64,000 bases of DNA from Methylobacter sp. (GTDB lineage Bacteria; Pseudomonadota; Gammaproteobacteria; Methylococcales; Methylomonadaceae). The notes under the pieces were generated by a model. That model had not been told where the DNA came from and did not search any database. It saw only the letters and a list, made by a program, of their open reading frames with translations. Numbering within the stretch: the stretch's first letter is position 1; every line of letters starts with the position of its first letter. Positions 27,753 through 35,541 of the stretch are shown here, in pieces. The stretch spans positions 1 through 64,000 of the forward strand of contig JAUYMY010000006.1 in NCBI GenBank assembly GCA_030699385.1, written 5' to 3'. Made by a program: the position numbers and the translations under genes.

Positions 27753-28703
27753 ATGACATTAACAACAACGACTGTAACGCAATGGCAACGCAATTTTGAG
27801 GACAAAATAGCCGCGCTAAAAGCCAGCGAAAACTATCAAAAACTACTGGCGATGCCGCCGCTAAAACGCTGGGCAACCATAGCGGGATTATTCCTGTTAT
27901 CACAACTCATCGTATTCGGTTTCTTGTACATCGTTTTTGGCCGCATTGTTGTCATCGGCTTTTTTGCCAGCATCCTGGCAGGGTTGGCTACCGGGGTTGG
28001 CGCCTTGCCCGCCCTGTTTTTCAAGGACATCTCCAAAAACCTGTTTAACAGCATGCTGGGTGCCGCCGCCGGTGTCATGCTCGCCGCCACTGCCTTTTCC
28101 CTACTGGTTCCGGGTCTAAACTACGGCAACCAAATCTGGCCGGGGCAAGGCATTTATATCGTGTCTGCAGGCATGTTAATTGGCGCCCTGTTTTTGCATT
28201 ACGCCGACCGCCAGTTGCCGCATGTACATTTTGATTCAGTGTCCGATGTTCATCTAAATTCACTGAAAAAAGTCTGGCTGTTCATTATCGCCATCACCAT
28301 ACACAACTTCCCCGAAGGCATGTCAGTCGGCGTCAGCTTCGGCTCAGGCGATATGAAAAACGGCGTCGTGTTAGCTATCGCCATTGCCCTGCAAAATATC
28401 CCCGAAGGCCTGGCCGTCGCCCTGCCTTTAGTCGGACTAGGCTATAACAAATGGCGGGCAGTCGGCATTGCCACGCTAACCGGCCTGGTCGAACCCGTAG
28501 GCGGCCTGCTCGGCATCACTATGGTCACCGTTTTTGAACCCATCCTGCCGATAGCCATGGGCTTTGCCGCCGGCGCCATGCTCTTTGTAATCAGCGAAGA
28601 AATCATCCCCGAAACCCATTCCGACGGCCGTTCACGCTATGCCACCTTTGCCTTAATGATAGGTTTCATCATCATGATGGTGCTGGACAACATGCTCGGA
28701 TAA
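27753..28703 (+). CDS. ZIP family metal transporter (GufA-like)
   Basis: The 316-residue inner-membrane transporter has about eight hydrophobic helices. The metal-binding signatures are HNFPEGMSVG and, one helix later, QNIPEGLAVALP, as in the GufA branch of ZIP transporters that import zinc and other divalent metals. An EEIIPETH segment lies near the C-terminus. The following gene is another predicted metal-ion transporter. Confidence 0.92.
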   Translation: MTLTTTTVTQWQRNFEDKIAALKASENYQKLLAMPPLKRWATIAGLFLLSQLIVFGFLYIVFGRIVVIGFFASILAGLATGVGALPALFFKDISKNLFNSMLGAAAGVMLAATAFSLLVPGLNYGNQIWPGQGIYIVSAGMLIGALFLHYADRQLPHVHFDSVSDVHLNSLKKVWLFIIAITIHNFPEGMSVGVSFGSGDMKNGVVLAIAIALQNIPEGLAVALPLVGLGYNKWRAVGIATLTGLVEPVGGLLGITMVTVFEPILPIAMGFAAGAMLFVISEEIIPETHSDGRSRYATFALMIGFIIMMVLDNMLG

Positions 28704-28762
28704 AGCTGATTTTTCCTCATTCCCACGCGCCGCACCAACTGCACAAATAGATTTTTGTAGCC

Positions 28763-28801
28763 TGCTGAACGAGGGTAGCTTTGACCTACCCTCGTTCAGC
28801 A
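28763..28801 (+). terminator. 16-bp perfect hairpin between two metal transporter genes
   Basis: TGCTGAACGAGGGTAG (28763-28778) pairs perfectly with 28786-28801 around a 7-base loop. It may end the ZIP transcript or be part of a leader of the UPF0016 gene at 28907. No T run follows it. Confidence 0.5.
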
Positions 28802-28906
28802 AACAGCGCGCCCTCTGTAAATCCAGCAGCAACAGACCAACCCGCTTTCGGCCAACACGCCAAACCTGTCAGCATCCGCCGTAAAAAAACCTTTTCAGGA
28901 AACAAC

Positions 28907-29611
28907 ATGGATCATCTGCACAACTATTTACAACATCTTCTAACCTCACTCAGCACCGCGCATATTTTCGAAAACCTGCAAAGCGCCTTACAGCTGTTTT
29001 TATCGCTACTGAGCAACGGTAATTTTGCCGAAATATCAGCAACCACCCTAACCAGTTTCGTGCTGATTGCAGCGGCTGAAATTGGCGACAAAAGCCAACT
29101 CGTGTGCATGACCCTGGCCTCCCGGCATCGCCCCATGCCCGTCTTACTCGGCGCCATCGCGGCATTTGCCCTTCTCAACACATTGGCCGCCGTATTCGGC
29201 GTCGCCATTGCCAGCTGGCTGCCGGAATACATCGTTGCCGCCATCGTCGCCCTGCTGTTCGCCGGTTTCGGCATTCATTCCTTGCGCGTAGAAGCGGAAG
29301 ATGAAAATAGCGAAGTGAAAGAAAAAAGCGGCCACGGCATCTTCTTCACCACCTTTTTATTGATTACCGTCGCCGAATTTGGCGATAAAACCCAACTGGC
29401 TGTTGTCGGTTTAAGCAGCACCGCCGCACCCATTGCCGTATGGCTTGGCGCCACCGCCGCGCTCGCCTTCACCTCGGCATTGGGCATCCTGGCCGGGCGC
29501 ACCATTTTGCAAAAAGTCCCCTTAGTATTGATGCATAAAATCAGCGGCGTGATCTTCCTCGGCTTATCTATTTTTGCCGCTTACCGGGCTTATATGAGCT
29601 ATACCGGTTAG
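28907..29611 (+). CDS. UPF0016/GDT1 family Mn2+/Ca2+ exporter
   Basis: The 234-residue membrane protein has two symmetrical hydrophobic halves, each with the signature E-x-G-D-K-S/T: AAEIGDKSQL and VAEFGDKTQLA. This family (yeast Gdt1, human TMEM165, Vibrio MneA) exports manganese or calcium. The ATG at 28907 has AGGAAA before it. A longer in-frame start at 28781 would add 42 non-conserved residues that overlap the hairpin, so it is rejected. Confidence 0.9.
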   Translation: MDHLHNYLQHLLTSLSTAHIFENLQSALQLFLSLLSNGNFAEISATTLTSFVLIAAAEIGDKSQLVCMTLASRHRPMPVLLGAIAAFALLNTLAAVFGVAIASWLPEYIVAAIVALLFAGFGIHSLRVEAEDENSEVKEKSGHGIFFTTFLLITVAEFGDKTQLAVVGLSSTAAPIAVWLGATAALAFTSALGILAGRTILQKVPLVLMHKISGVIFLGLSIFAAYRAYMSYTG

Positions 29612-29732
29612 ACCCGCTTTGTTTATTTAACACCCTTAAACGCTTACGAAAAATCGCCTTTTTGTTTAGGCGCGAAGTGTAACAATGCAGTAAAATCATC
29701 CACTTTATTTTGTTTATATCGCCGGAATACTT

Positions 29733-32084
29733 ATGACTACTTGGTTAGAAACCTGTCAACAACAATTGGTCAGGCTGGAAAAAACCTCGGTACTAGCCGA
29801 TAAACTGGTCACCTTGGCTAATAAAACCGGCGTGGATATTTCTGCCGAGTTATTGAATCGACTCAATATTGAAAGACCGCGCCTGAATCGGCAATTAGAT
29901 AGACTCCACGCCAATCGTTTTGAGGTCGCTGTCATCGGTCTCGAAAAAGCCGGTAAAAGCGCCTTACTCAATGCCTGGCTGGAACAGGAAATTTTGCCCT
30001 CGGCACGGGAGCGCTGCACCTTTACCAGCACCGAAATTTGGTCGGCGCAAACCGAGCAAGACCAAGAGCTTTTTATCCAGTATTACAGCAAAGAAGACAT
30101 CAGCAAATTGCAATTACAACGCCGCGATGCCTTGCTGGGCAATTTAAGCGAGCGCGAGCGCAAAGAAATCCAAGAAGATTTTGACGACACCGAAAAACAC
30201 CTCAGCAAAATTTTAGAGTTCGGCAAACAAAAGACCGGCTTTACCCAGAAATTTATTGATATTGGCGAAATCAGCGAGCAACTGCAATCGGCGGTGTTTA
30301 AAAACCGCGCCCAATCTTTAGCCATTAAACGCATACAATTAAAAACCGTGCGCCTGCGTAGCGACCGCGACATTATTTTTCATGATGTGCCCGGCTTTAA
30401 TTCCGGGATATTGATGCACGCCGAACAAGCCATTGAACGGCTGAAAAACTGCGATGCGATTATTTACGCCAAAGAAATGAAACAGCCGTCAGTGACCGGC
30501 CCGGAAAAAGAAATGCTGGCCATTGCCGATTCCGAAGATCCCAGCGTTAAAGTCTCCGATAAAGTGTTTGTGGTGCTGACACAAGCCGACGCAATGGATG
30601 ACCAAATCGACTTTAAAGACACCTACGAAAAGCACCGCAGTTATTGGCCTTCCGTTCCCGAACGCCGCATGATTCCCGTTTGCGCCCGCGCTCATTTGGT
30701 CGAATTTGGCATCCCGTCCGAAGACACGCTACGGCGCACCAAAAGCGCTGACGATAAAGCCAAGATGAAAAAACTGGGCATTACCGACGGCATGACCATT
30801 CTAAAAGACTCGATCAACTATTACATCGACAACGAGCGCGCCAGCGTGCTGGAACGCCGCTGCGATGCCTTGGTCGGCTCCATCCGCCAGATTGCCAATG
30901 AGATATTATTCAAGCTGGAGCCGATTTACGGCGTCTTTGAAGAAACCGAACTGCACGAAGACGACTTGCTCGGCAAAGAGTTTAATCAATGGTGGGGACG
31001 TGAGTGGCAACGTATTAAAAAAGATTTTGACGGCTGGTATTCGGAAGCCATTCAGGGACGCAAAGAAGCCGATGCCGCAGGCTCCGAACATGCCGAACTG
31101 ATTGCCCTGCGTGCAGCTTATGATGAAAAAATCGAAGCAATATTGTCCAATCTTGACACCGCCAAACCCGAAGAACTGAAACGCATTTATACCGCTGGCG
31201 GCACCCTGTCCATGCCCGACCCAAGGGAAGGCAATTATAAAATCCGCGAAGAATTGTTCCGGGAAATTCAAAGAAAATTTGAAACAGAATTGACTGACCA
31301 ACTGGCCTTGGCGCTGCAAACATTGATCGATCAAATTGCCCGTAAAACCCAAAGTTTGCTTTGGGAAACTGAAGACGTGCGCAAAACCCTGCTGCACTCA
31401 GATGTCGACGAAATTCAGGAACAAGCGCGGATTCGCTACGGCTTTCAAGTGCTTTTTTTGCGTTTTAGCCGGGGTGCCGTAGAAGCGTTTATCGCCAAGC
31501 CCTTGCAAGCAAGAGAGCGCTTATTGGACGAACGTGCAGCAGAAATTAAAACCTTGGAAGCCTTTTATCAAGGCAGCGATAAAGCCAAAAGCGAAGGCGG
31601 CCTAAGCCATTATTTGCGTCATGGCAGCTGGGTCAAACCCGCCGAAACCGTCACCAGCCGATCTAAAGCCAGTGCAAAAACACAACAACAAGAAGCCGCC
31701 GTCGTAGCGACAACGGCTGAAGCGGGCGCACTGAAACAAACAAACGAAGCGGAAAAAGCGCTAGAGCCGGGCAACTTTGAATCGGTCGTTAACGAGATTG
31801 CCGGCGATTTGGCGGCGTTACAAGATTATCTAAAAAACAGCGTATTTTATGCCGCCGGATTTATCACCTATTGCAATCAAGAACTTGAGCGCATCCGCAA
31901 CCGATTCAAAGAAATGGAAGACAATGACAGGCAATGGATAGGCATTATCCGCACGGCGGTTAAATATGAAAGAAATCCAAATATCCCCTACAGCATTGCG
32001 CATACACGCCGAGATTTTCGTATGCGTAGAGAAATAGCCCTTGAGATTAAAGAAGTGCGAGAAACCAGCACTAATGTCTTCTAA
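29733..32084 (+). CDS. Dynamin-like GTPase
   Basis: The 783-residue large GTPase has a P-loop GLEKAGKS at residues 69-76, the G3 motif DVPGFNSG near 228 and the G4 motif LTQAD near 290. Long helical and coiled-coil segments make up the rest, with a Ser/Ala/Gln-rich linker at about 645-675. No paired second dynamin is adjacent and no transmembrane paddle is obvious. Bacterial dynamins remodel membranes; some act in stress or phage defence, but which applies here cannot be told. Confidence 0.78.
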   Translation: MTTWLETCQQQLVRLEKTSVLADKLVTLANKTGVDISAELLNRLNIERPRLNRQLDRLHANRFEVAVIGLEKAGKSALLNAWLEQEILPSARERCTFTSTEIWSAQTEQDQELFIQYYSKEDISKLQLQRRDALLGNLSERERKEIQEDFDDTEKHLSKILEFGKQKTGFTQKFIDIGEISEQLQSAVFKNRAQSLAIKRIQLKTVRLRSDRDIIFHDVPGFNSGILMHAEQAIERLKNCDAIIYAKEMKQPSVTGPEKEMLAIADSEDPSVKVSDKVFVVLTQADAMDDQIDFKDTYEKHRSYWPSVPERRMIPVCARAHLVEFGIPSEDTLRRTKSADDKAKMKKLGITDGMTILKDSINYYIDNERASVLERRCDALVGSIRQIANEILFKLEPIYGVFEETELHEDDLLGKEFNQWWGREWQRIKKDFDGWYSEAIQGRKEADAAGSEHAELIALRAAYDEKIEAILSNLDTAKPEELKRIYTAGGTLSMPDPREGNYKIREELFREIQRKFETELTDQLALALQTLIDQIARKTQSLLWETEDVRKTLLHSDVDEIQEQARIRYGFQVLFLRFSRGAVEAFIAKPLQARERLLDERAAEIKTLEAFYQGSDKAKSEGGLSHYLRHGSWVKPAETVTSRSKASAKTQQQEAAVVATTAEAGALKQTNEAEKALEPGNFESVVNEIAGDLAALQDYLKNSVFYAAGFITYCNQELERIRNRFKEMEDNDRQWIGIIRTAVKYERNPNIPYSIAHTRRDFRMRREIALEIKEVRETSTNVF

Positions 32085-32088
32085 ATTC

Positions 32089-32274
32089 GCAACTACTCAA
32101 GAGACTATTAAAATAACCAAATAGAACACGGATGATAAGGGTTAAACGGATAGTTACTGATTAAAAGCACAGTGCATTCTAAAAAAATCTGTGTAAATCT
32201 GTCCTATCCGTATCGCCTAAAGCGCCTACTGTTGGTGTCCGTGTTCTATTTCTTTTTTTCGCTGAGTAGTTAGC
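32089..32274. mobile_element. MITE-like element, copy B
   Basis: The ends GCAACTACTCAA (from 32089) and CTGAGTAGTTAGC (32262-32274) are inverted repeats. Internal AAATAGAACACGGA (32119-32132) is the exact reverse complement of 32238-32251. It has no coding capacity. In inverted orientation it is similar over its length to 34359-34519. It fills most of the gap between the dynamin gene and ispB. No target duplication is visible here. Confidence 0.68.
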
Positions 32275-32419
32275 TATTTCTCGCCTAACCCAAGAAACGA
32301 TGGGGCTAATAGCGTGGGCGATTAATCTATTATTCAGTTATAATAATCGCCCCGAACATTAATTTTTCATAGTTTGCACTTAGAAAAACCACCCCAAAAC
32401 CTACACGCAGCACGACATA

Positions 32420-33418
32420 ATGGCATCGCACTTACAATCCTCCGCCCCCATTGATTTTGATTCAATTAAAAAATTAACTGCCACCGAGGCGAAAGCCGTC
32501 GACCAGCTGATTATTAACGAATTAAGTTCCGACGTTATCCTGATCAATCAAATGGGGCATTATATCGTCGGTAGCGGCGGCAAACGCTTGCGTCCGATGT
32601 TGTTGCTGCTGGCGGCCAAGTCCCTCGGCGGCGCCAGCGACAACCATTTGCTGATGGCGGCAGTGATTGAATTTATCCACACCGCGACCTTGCTGCATGA
32701 CGACGTAGTTGACGACTCAGACCTAAGGCGCGGCAAAGAATCCGCCAATGCGGTTTGGGGCAACGCGGCCAGCGTCTTGGTTGGCGATTATCTGTATTCC
32801 AGCGCCTTTGAAATGATGGTACGCACCGGCAATATGCGGGTCATGGAAATTCTGTCGAAAACCACCACCGCTATTGCCGAAGGCGAAGTGCTGCAATTGT
32901 TAAACTGCAATAATCCCGAAACGACCGAACAAAAATACCTCGAAGTCATTGCCAGAAAAACCGCCATTTTATTCAGCGCCGCTACCAAACTGGCCGCTGT
33001 CATTGCCGGCGCGTCCGCCGAAACCGAGCAAGGCTTGGCATTATACGGACAACATTTAGGTGTCGCTTTTCAGTTGATTGATGACGCGCTTGACTACAAA
33101 GCCAGCGCCGACGAACTGGGCAAAAATCTCGGTGATGACCTCGCCGAAGGCAAACCCACTTTGCCGCTGATTTACGCGATACAAAACAGCAACGAAAGCG
33201 AAGGCCAAATCATCATTGATGCGATCAAAAATGGCGACCGCGATGCTTTTAACGACGTTTACGCCATCGTACAACGCACCAAAGCCATTGATTACACGGA
33301 ACAACGCGCCGATGAAGAAGCCCAAAAAGCCATCAGCGCATTAAGCGTACTGCCTGAGTCCGAATACAAACAAGCGTTGATTTTATTGGCGAATTTTTCT
33401 GTTCAACGTAATTATTGA
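32420..33418 (+). CDS. ispB: Octaprenyl diphosphate synthase
   Basis: The trans-prenyltransferase of 332 residues makes the polyprenyl side chain of quinones. The first aspartate-rich motif is LLHDDVVDDSDLRRG near residue 92. The second is QLIDDALDY near 218. GSGGKRLRPML is at about 51. The length and motif order match IspB. It is monocistronic and probably essential, since respiratory quinone depends on it. Confidence 0.95.
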   Translation: MASHLQSSAPIDFDSIKKLTATEAKAVDQLIINELSSDVILINQMGHYIVGSGGKRLRPMLLLLAAKSLGGASDNHLLMAAVIEFIHTATLLHDDVVDDSDLRRGKESANAVWGNAASVLVGDYLYSSAFEMMVRTGNMRVMEILSKTTTAIAEGEVLQLLNCNNPETTEQKYLEVIARKTAILFSAATKLAAVIAGASAETEQGLALYGQHLGVAFQLIDDALDYKASADELGKNLGDDLAEGKPTLPLIYAIQNSNESEGQIIIDAIKNGDRDAFNDVYAIVQRTKAIDYTEQRADEEAQKAISALSVLPESEYKQALILLANFSVQRNY

Positions 33419-33419
33419 G

Positions 33420-33827
33420 CTAGCCTTTCAGCAACGCATTATAAGCATGGGCTTTTTCCAGCAAGCAATTGTATTTGCGCTCAGCCTTGTCCATTATCTC
33501 GGTTAAAAACTGCATCATCTCACTATTTTCAATGCCGCCAGCGGCCGCCAGCACCTCAGCCTCCAGTTCACTGATGGTGTCGGCATCGACAATCTCATCA
33601 AGCAGCGCGGCGGCGTCCGACTCAGCAACCGCCTTAACCAACTTATTAGCCACTAAATTTTGCCGCAAGATCTGCTGCAAGCCTTCGACCGCTTGCGCGA
33701 TTTGCTGCGTCCTGACATGAGCCGATGTCAGTAAGGTCAGATTTTCGCTAAAAGCCAAAAACGCATTGACCGCCTCGTTAAGCTCAGACAAGCAGCGCTG
33801 ATGTTTTGCCTTAATTGTTTGCCGCAT
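33420..33827 (-). CDS. Uncharacterised helical protein
   Basis: Encodes 135 residues, almost entirely amphipathic helix with no transmembrane segment or cysteine pattern. It is acidic in the centre (ESDAAALLDEIVDADTISELEAEVL). A GGGATAGGG stretch lies just before the ATG. The stop is one base from the ispB stop on the other strand. I do not recognise the family. That it fills the ispB to SRPBCC gap cleanly supports it being real. Confidence 0.55.
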   Translation of the reverse strand: MRQTIKAKHQRCLSELNEAVNAFLAFSENLTLLTSAHVRTQQIAQAVEGLQQILRQNLVANKLVKAVAESDAAALLDEIVDADTISELEAEVLAAAGGIENSEMMQFLTEIMDKAERKYNCLLEKAHAYNALLKG

Positions 33828-33859
33828 AACCCTATCCCATTAATCAAAAAATGCGCTCA

Positions 33860-34342
33860 TTATAAGTCAGATTCCGGCTTATCGGGTGCACCCCATTTAT
33901 TGTGCAAATAGTCGCGGCGCGTATCGAAGATGCAATTCAGTTTGTCGGCTATCAGCAGTGAATTAACCAGCTGCCCCAGCCAACCTAAAGGCATCGCATA
34001 AAACATAATATCTTCAAGCACGATACCGTTTTCAGTCTCGGTCAAACACACCTCATGACTCCAAAACTTGAACGGCCCAATGCGTTGTTCATAGACAAAA
34101 CGCTTGGGTTCGTCGCAGTGACTGACCTCCGACAGCCAGGCCATCGGAATACCAAACACCGCTTTCATTTGATAACTGATCATTAAACCCGCATAAATTT
34201 TTTCCGGCACCGGCGAAGTGATGGTCACATGAAAAAACGTCGGGGTGATGTCATTGAGATTTTTAGGCGACGAAAAAAAGTCCCAAGCTTGCGCGCGTGT
34301 CACCTTAAGCGGCTGCCGTCGATAGAGCTGATAAATTTTCAT
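33860..34342 (-). CDS. SRPBCC (START-like) ligand-binding protein
   Basis: The 160-residue protein has the SRPBCC fold of cyclase/dehydrase-like proteins. It starts MKIYQLYRRQPLKVTRAQAWDFFSSPKNLNDITP and continues with WLSEVSHCDEPKRFVYEQRIGPFKFWSHE, which is close to proteins annotated as cell-division inhibitor SulA-like or polyketide-cyclase-like. It probably binds a hydrophobic ligand. It is monocistronic, next to a MITE-like element. Confidence 0.8.
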   Translation of the reverse strand: MKIYQLYRRQPLKVTRAQAWDFFSSPKNLNDITPTFFHVTITSPVPEKIYAGLMISYQMKAVFGIPMAWLSEVSHCDEPKRFVYEQRIGPFKFWSHEVCLTETENGIVLEDIMFYAMPLGWLGQLVNSLLIADKLNCIFDTRRDYLHNKWGAPDKPESDL

Positions 34343-34358
34343 AAGAATAAGATTTATG

Positions 34359-34519
34359 GTAACTACTCAGGGATTGTTAAAAATAACTAAATAGAACACG
34401 GATGACACGGATGTACGGGTTTACACAGATTTTTTTTAAAAATATACCGTGCCTTATCCGTGATTATCCGTTTGATCAGTGCCATCCGTGTTCTATTTGC
34501 TTTTTAGCTGAATAGTTAC
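34359..34519. mobile_element. MITE-like element, copy C
   Basis: The ends GTAACTACTCAG (34359-34370) and CTGAATAGTTAC (34508-34519) are inverted repeats with one mismatch. Internal AAATAGAACACGGA (34389-34402) is repeated inverted at 34485-34498. The sequence is a reverse-complement relative of copy B at 32089-32274, so the two bracket ispB and its neighbours head to head. Confidence 0.7.
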
Positions 34520-34548
34520 GAAATTGAATTTATTAAGGATAACGCGAC

Positions 34549-35541
34549 CTACTTGCAGGCCGCCAACAAAAATTCTGTTAGCCGTTGTTCCAACCAGTAG
34601 CGCGGCCTGAACGGAATAGCGCCGGAAATAAAACCGACATGGCCGCCGTGCCGAGTAAATTCCAAGCGAACTTGCGGCGATATTTCACTGGCTTCCGGCA
34701 AAACCGCCGCCGTCATAAAAGGATCGTCAAGCGCCTGAATCAACAGCGTAGGCACGGTAATCGCGTGCAGATATTGCCGCGAACTGGAGCGCCGGTAATA
34801 ATCATGCACATCAGCAAAACCGTGCAATTTGGCCACCACCCTATCGTCATATTGCCAGAACGAATGAATCACCGACAAATCGCCTAACGCCCTGATTTTC
34901 ATAACTTCTTCAGTGCGACCCAGATGAGTCAAATGGCGCAATTTATCGTGCATATAGGTCTTTAGCTCACGCAATAAATTAATGCGGTACAGCCGTGAAA
35001 ATCCGCCATCGAGTTTTGTCGCACAAACGCCCAGCAATAACGGTACGGAAACGGCGGCAGCGGCAAATAAATCCACTTGCCCACCCCGTTCGCCCAGCCA
35101 CTTTAACAGCACATTACCGCCCAAAGAAAAACCGACCGCGCCTAATCGCGTGTCGGGTTCGCGTTGGCGCAAGGTTTGGTAGAAAAAATGCAGGTCTTCG
35201 GTTTCGCCGGAATGATAACAACGTGCGCTGTCATTCGGCGTTCCGCTGCAACCGCGAAAATTAAGCACCGCGCTGCGCAAGCCCTGTTTATGCAAGACAC
35301 ATTGCAAGCCTTTGATATAGCCCGACTGCGAACTGCCGGTCAAACCGTGCAACAAGATAATCAGCGGTTGCGTACCGCTGCCGCAATAATCGATGTCGAT
35401 AAAATCATGGTCGGGCGTGATTAAACGTTCGCGGCGATATTCCGGCGGATCGGGCACGCGCCGCAACAAGGCCGGATACAGCGTCTGTAAATGACTGTTG
35501 TTTAACCACCAAGCAGGCTTGAACCTTGTGCTATGCGTCAT
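34549..35541 (-). CDS. Alpha/beta hydrolase (YheT family)
   Basis: The 330-residue cytoplasmic hydrolase of the YheT/EMB8 family has LHGLTGSSQSGYIK (oxyanion region), FRGCSGTPN, the nucleophile elbow VGFSLGGNVLLKWLGE, an aspartate in QALDDPF, and a histidine in RHGGHVGF. The start is taken at 35541 (MTHSTRFKPAWWLNNSHLQTLYPALLR), which matches the family. The open frame extends further upstream only as an out-of-frame shadow of the kinase gene. It overlaps the kinase stop by 11 bases, so they are cotranscribed. Confidence 0.9.
   Translation of the reverse strand: MTHSTRFKPAWWLNNSHLQTLYPALLRRVPDPPEYRRERLITPDHDFIDIDYCGSGTQPLIILLHGLTGSSQSGYIKGLQCVLHKQGLRSAVLNFRGCSGTPNDSARCYHSGETEDLHFFYQTLRQREPDTRLGAVGFSLGGNVLLKWLGERGGQVDLFAAAAVSVPLLLGVCATKLDGGFSRLYRINLLRELKTYMHDKLRHLTHLGRTEEVMKIRALGDLSVIHSFWQYDDRVVAKLHGFADVHDYYRRSSSRQYLHAITVPTLLIQALDDPFMTAAVLPEASEISPQVRLEFTRHGGHVGFISGAIPFRPRYWLEQRLTEFLLAACK

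Noticed and set aside
28763-28906. yybP-ykoY manganese riboswitch
   Set aside because: GAGGGTAGC resembles part of the consensus, but the rest of the conserved core was not found by eye.
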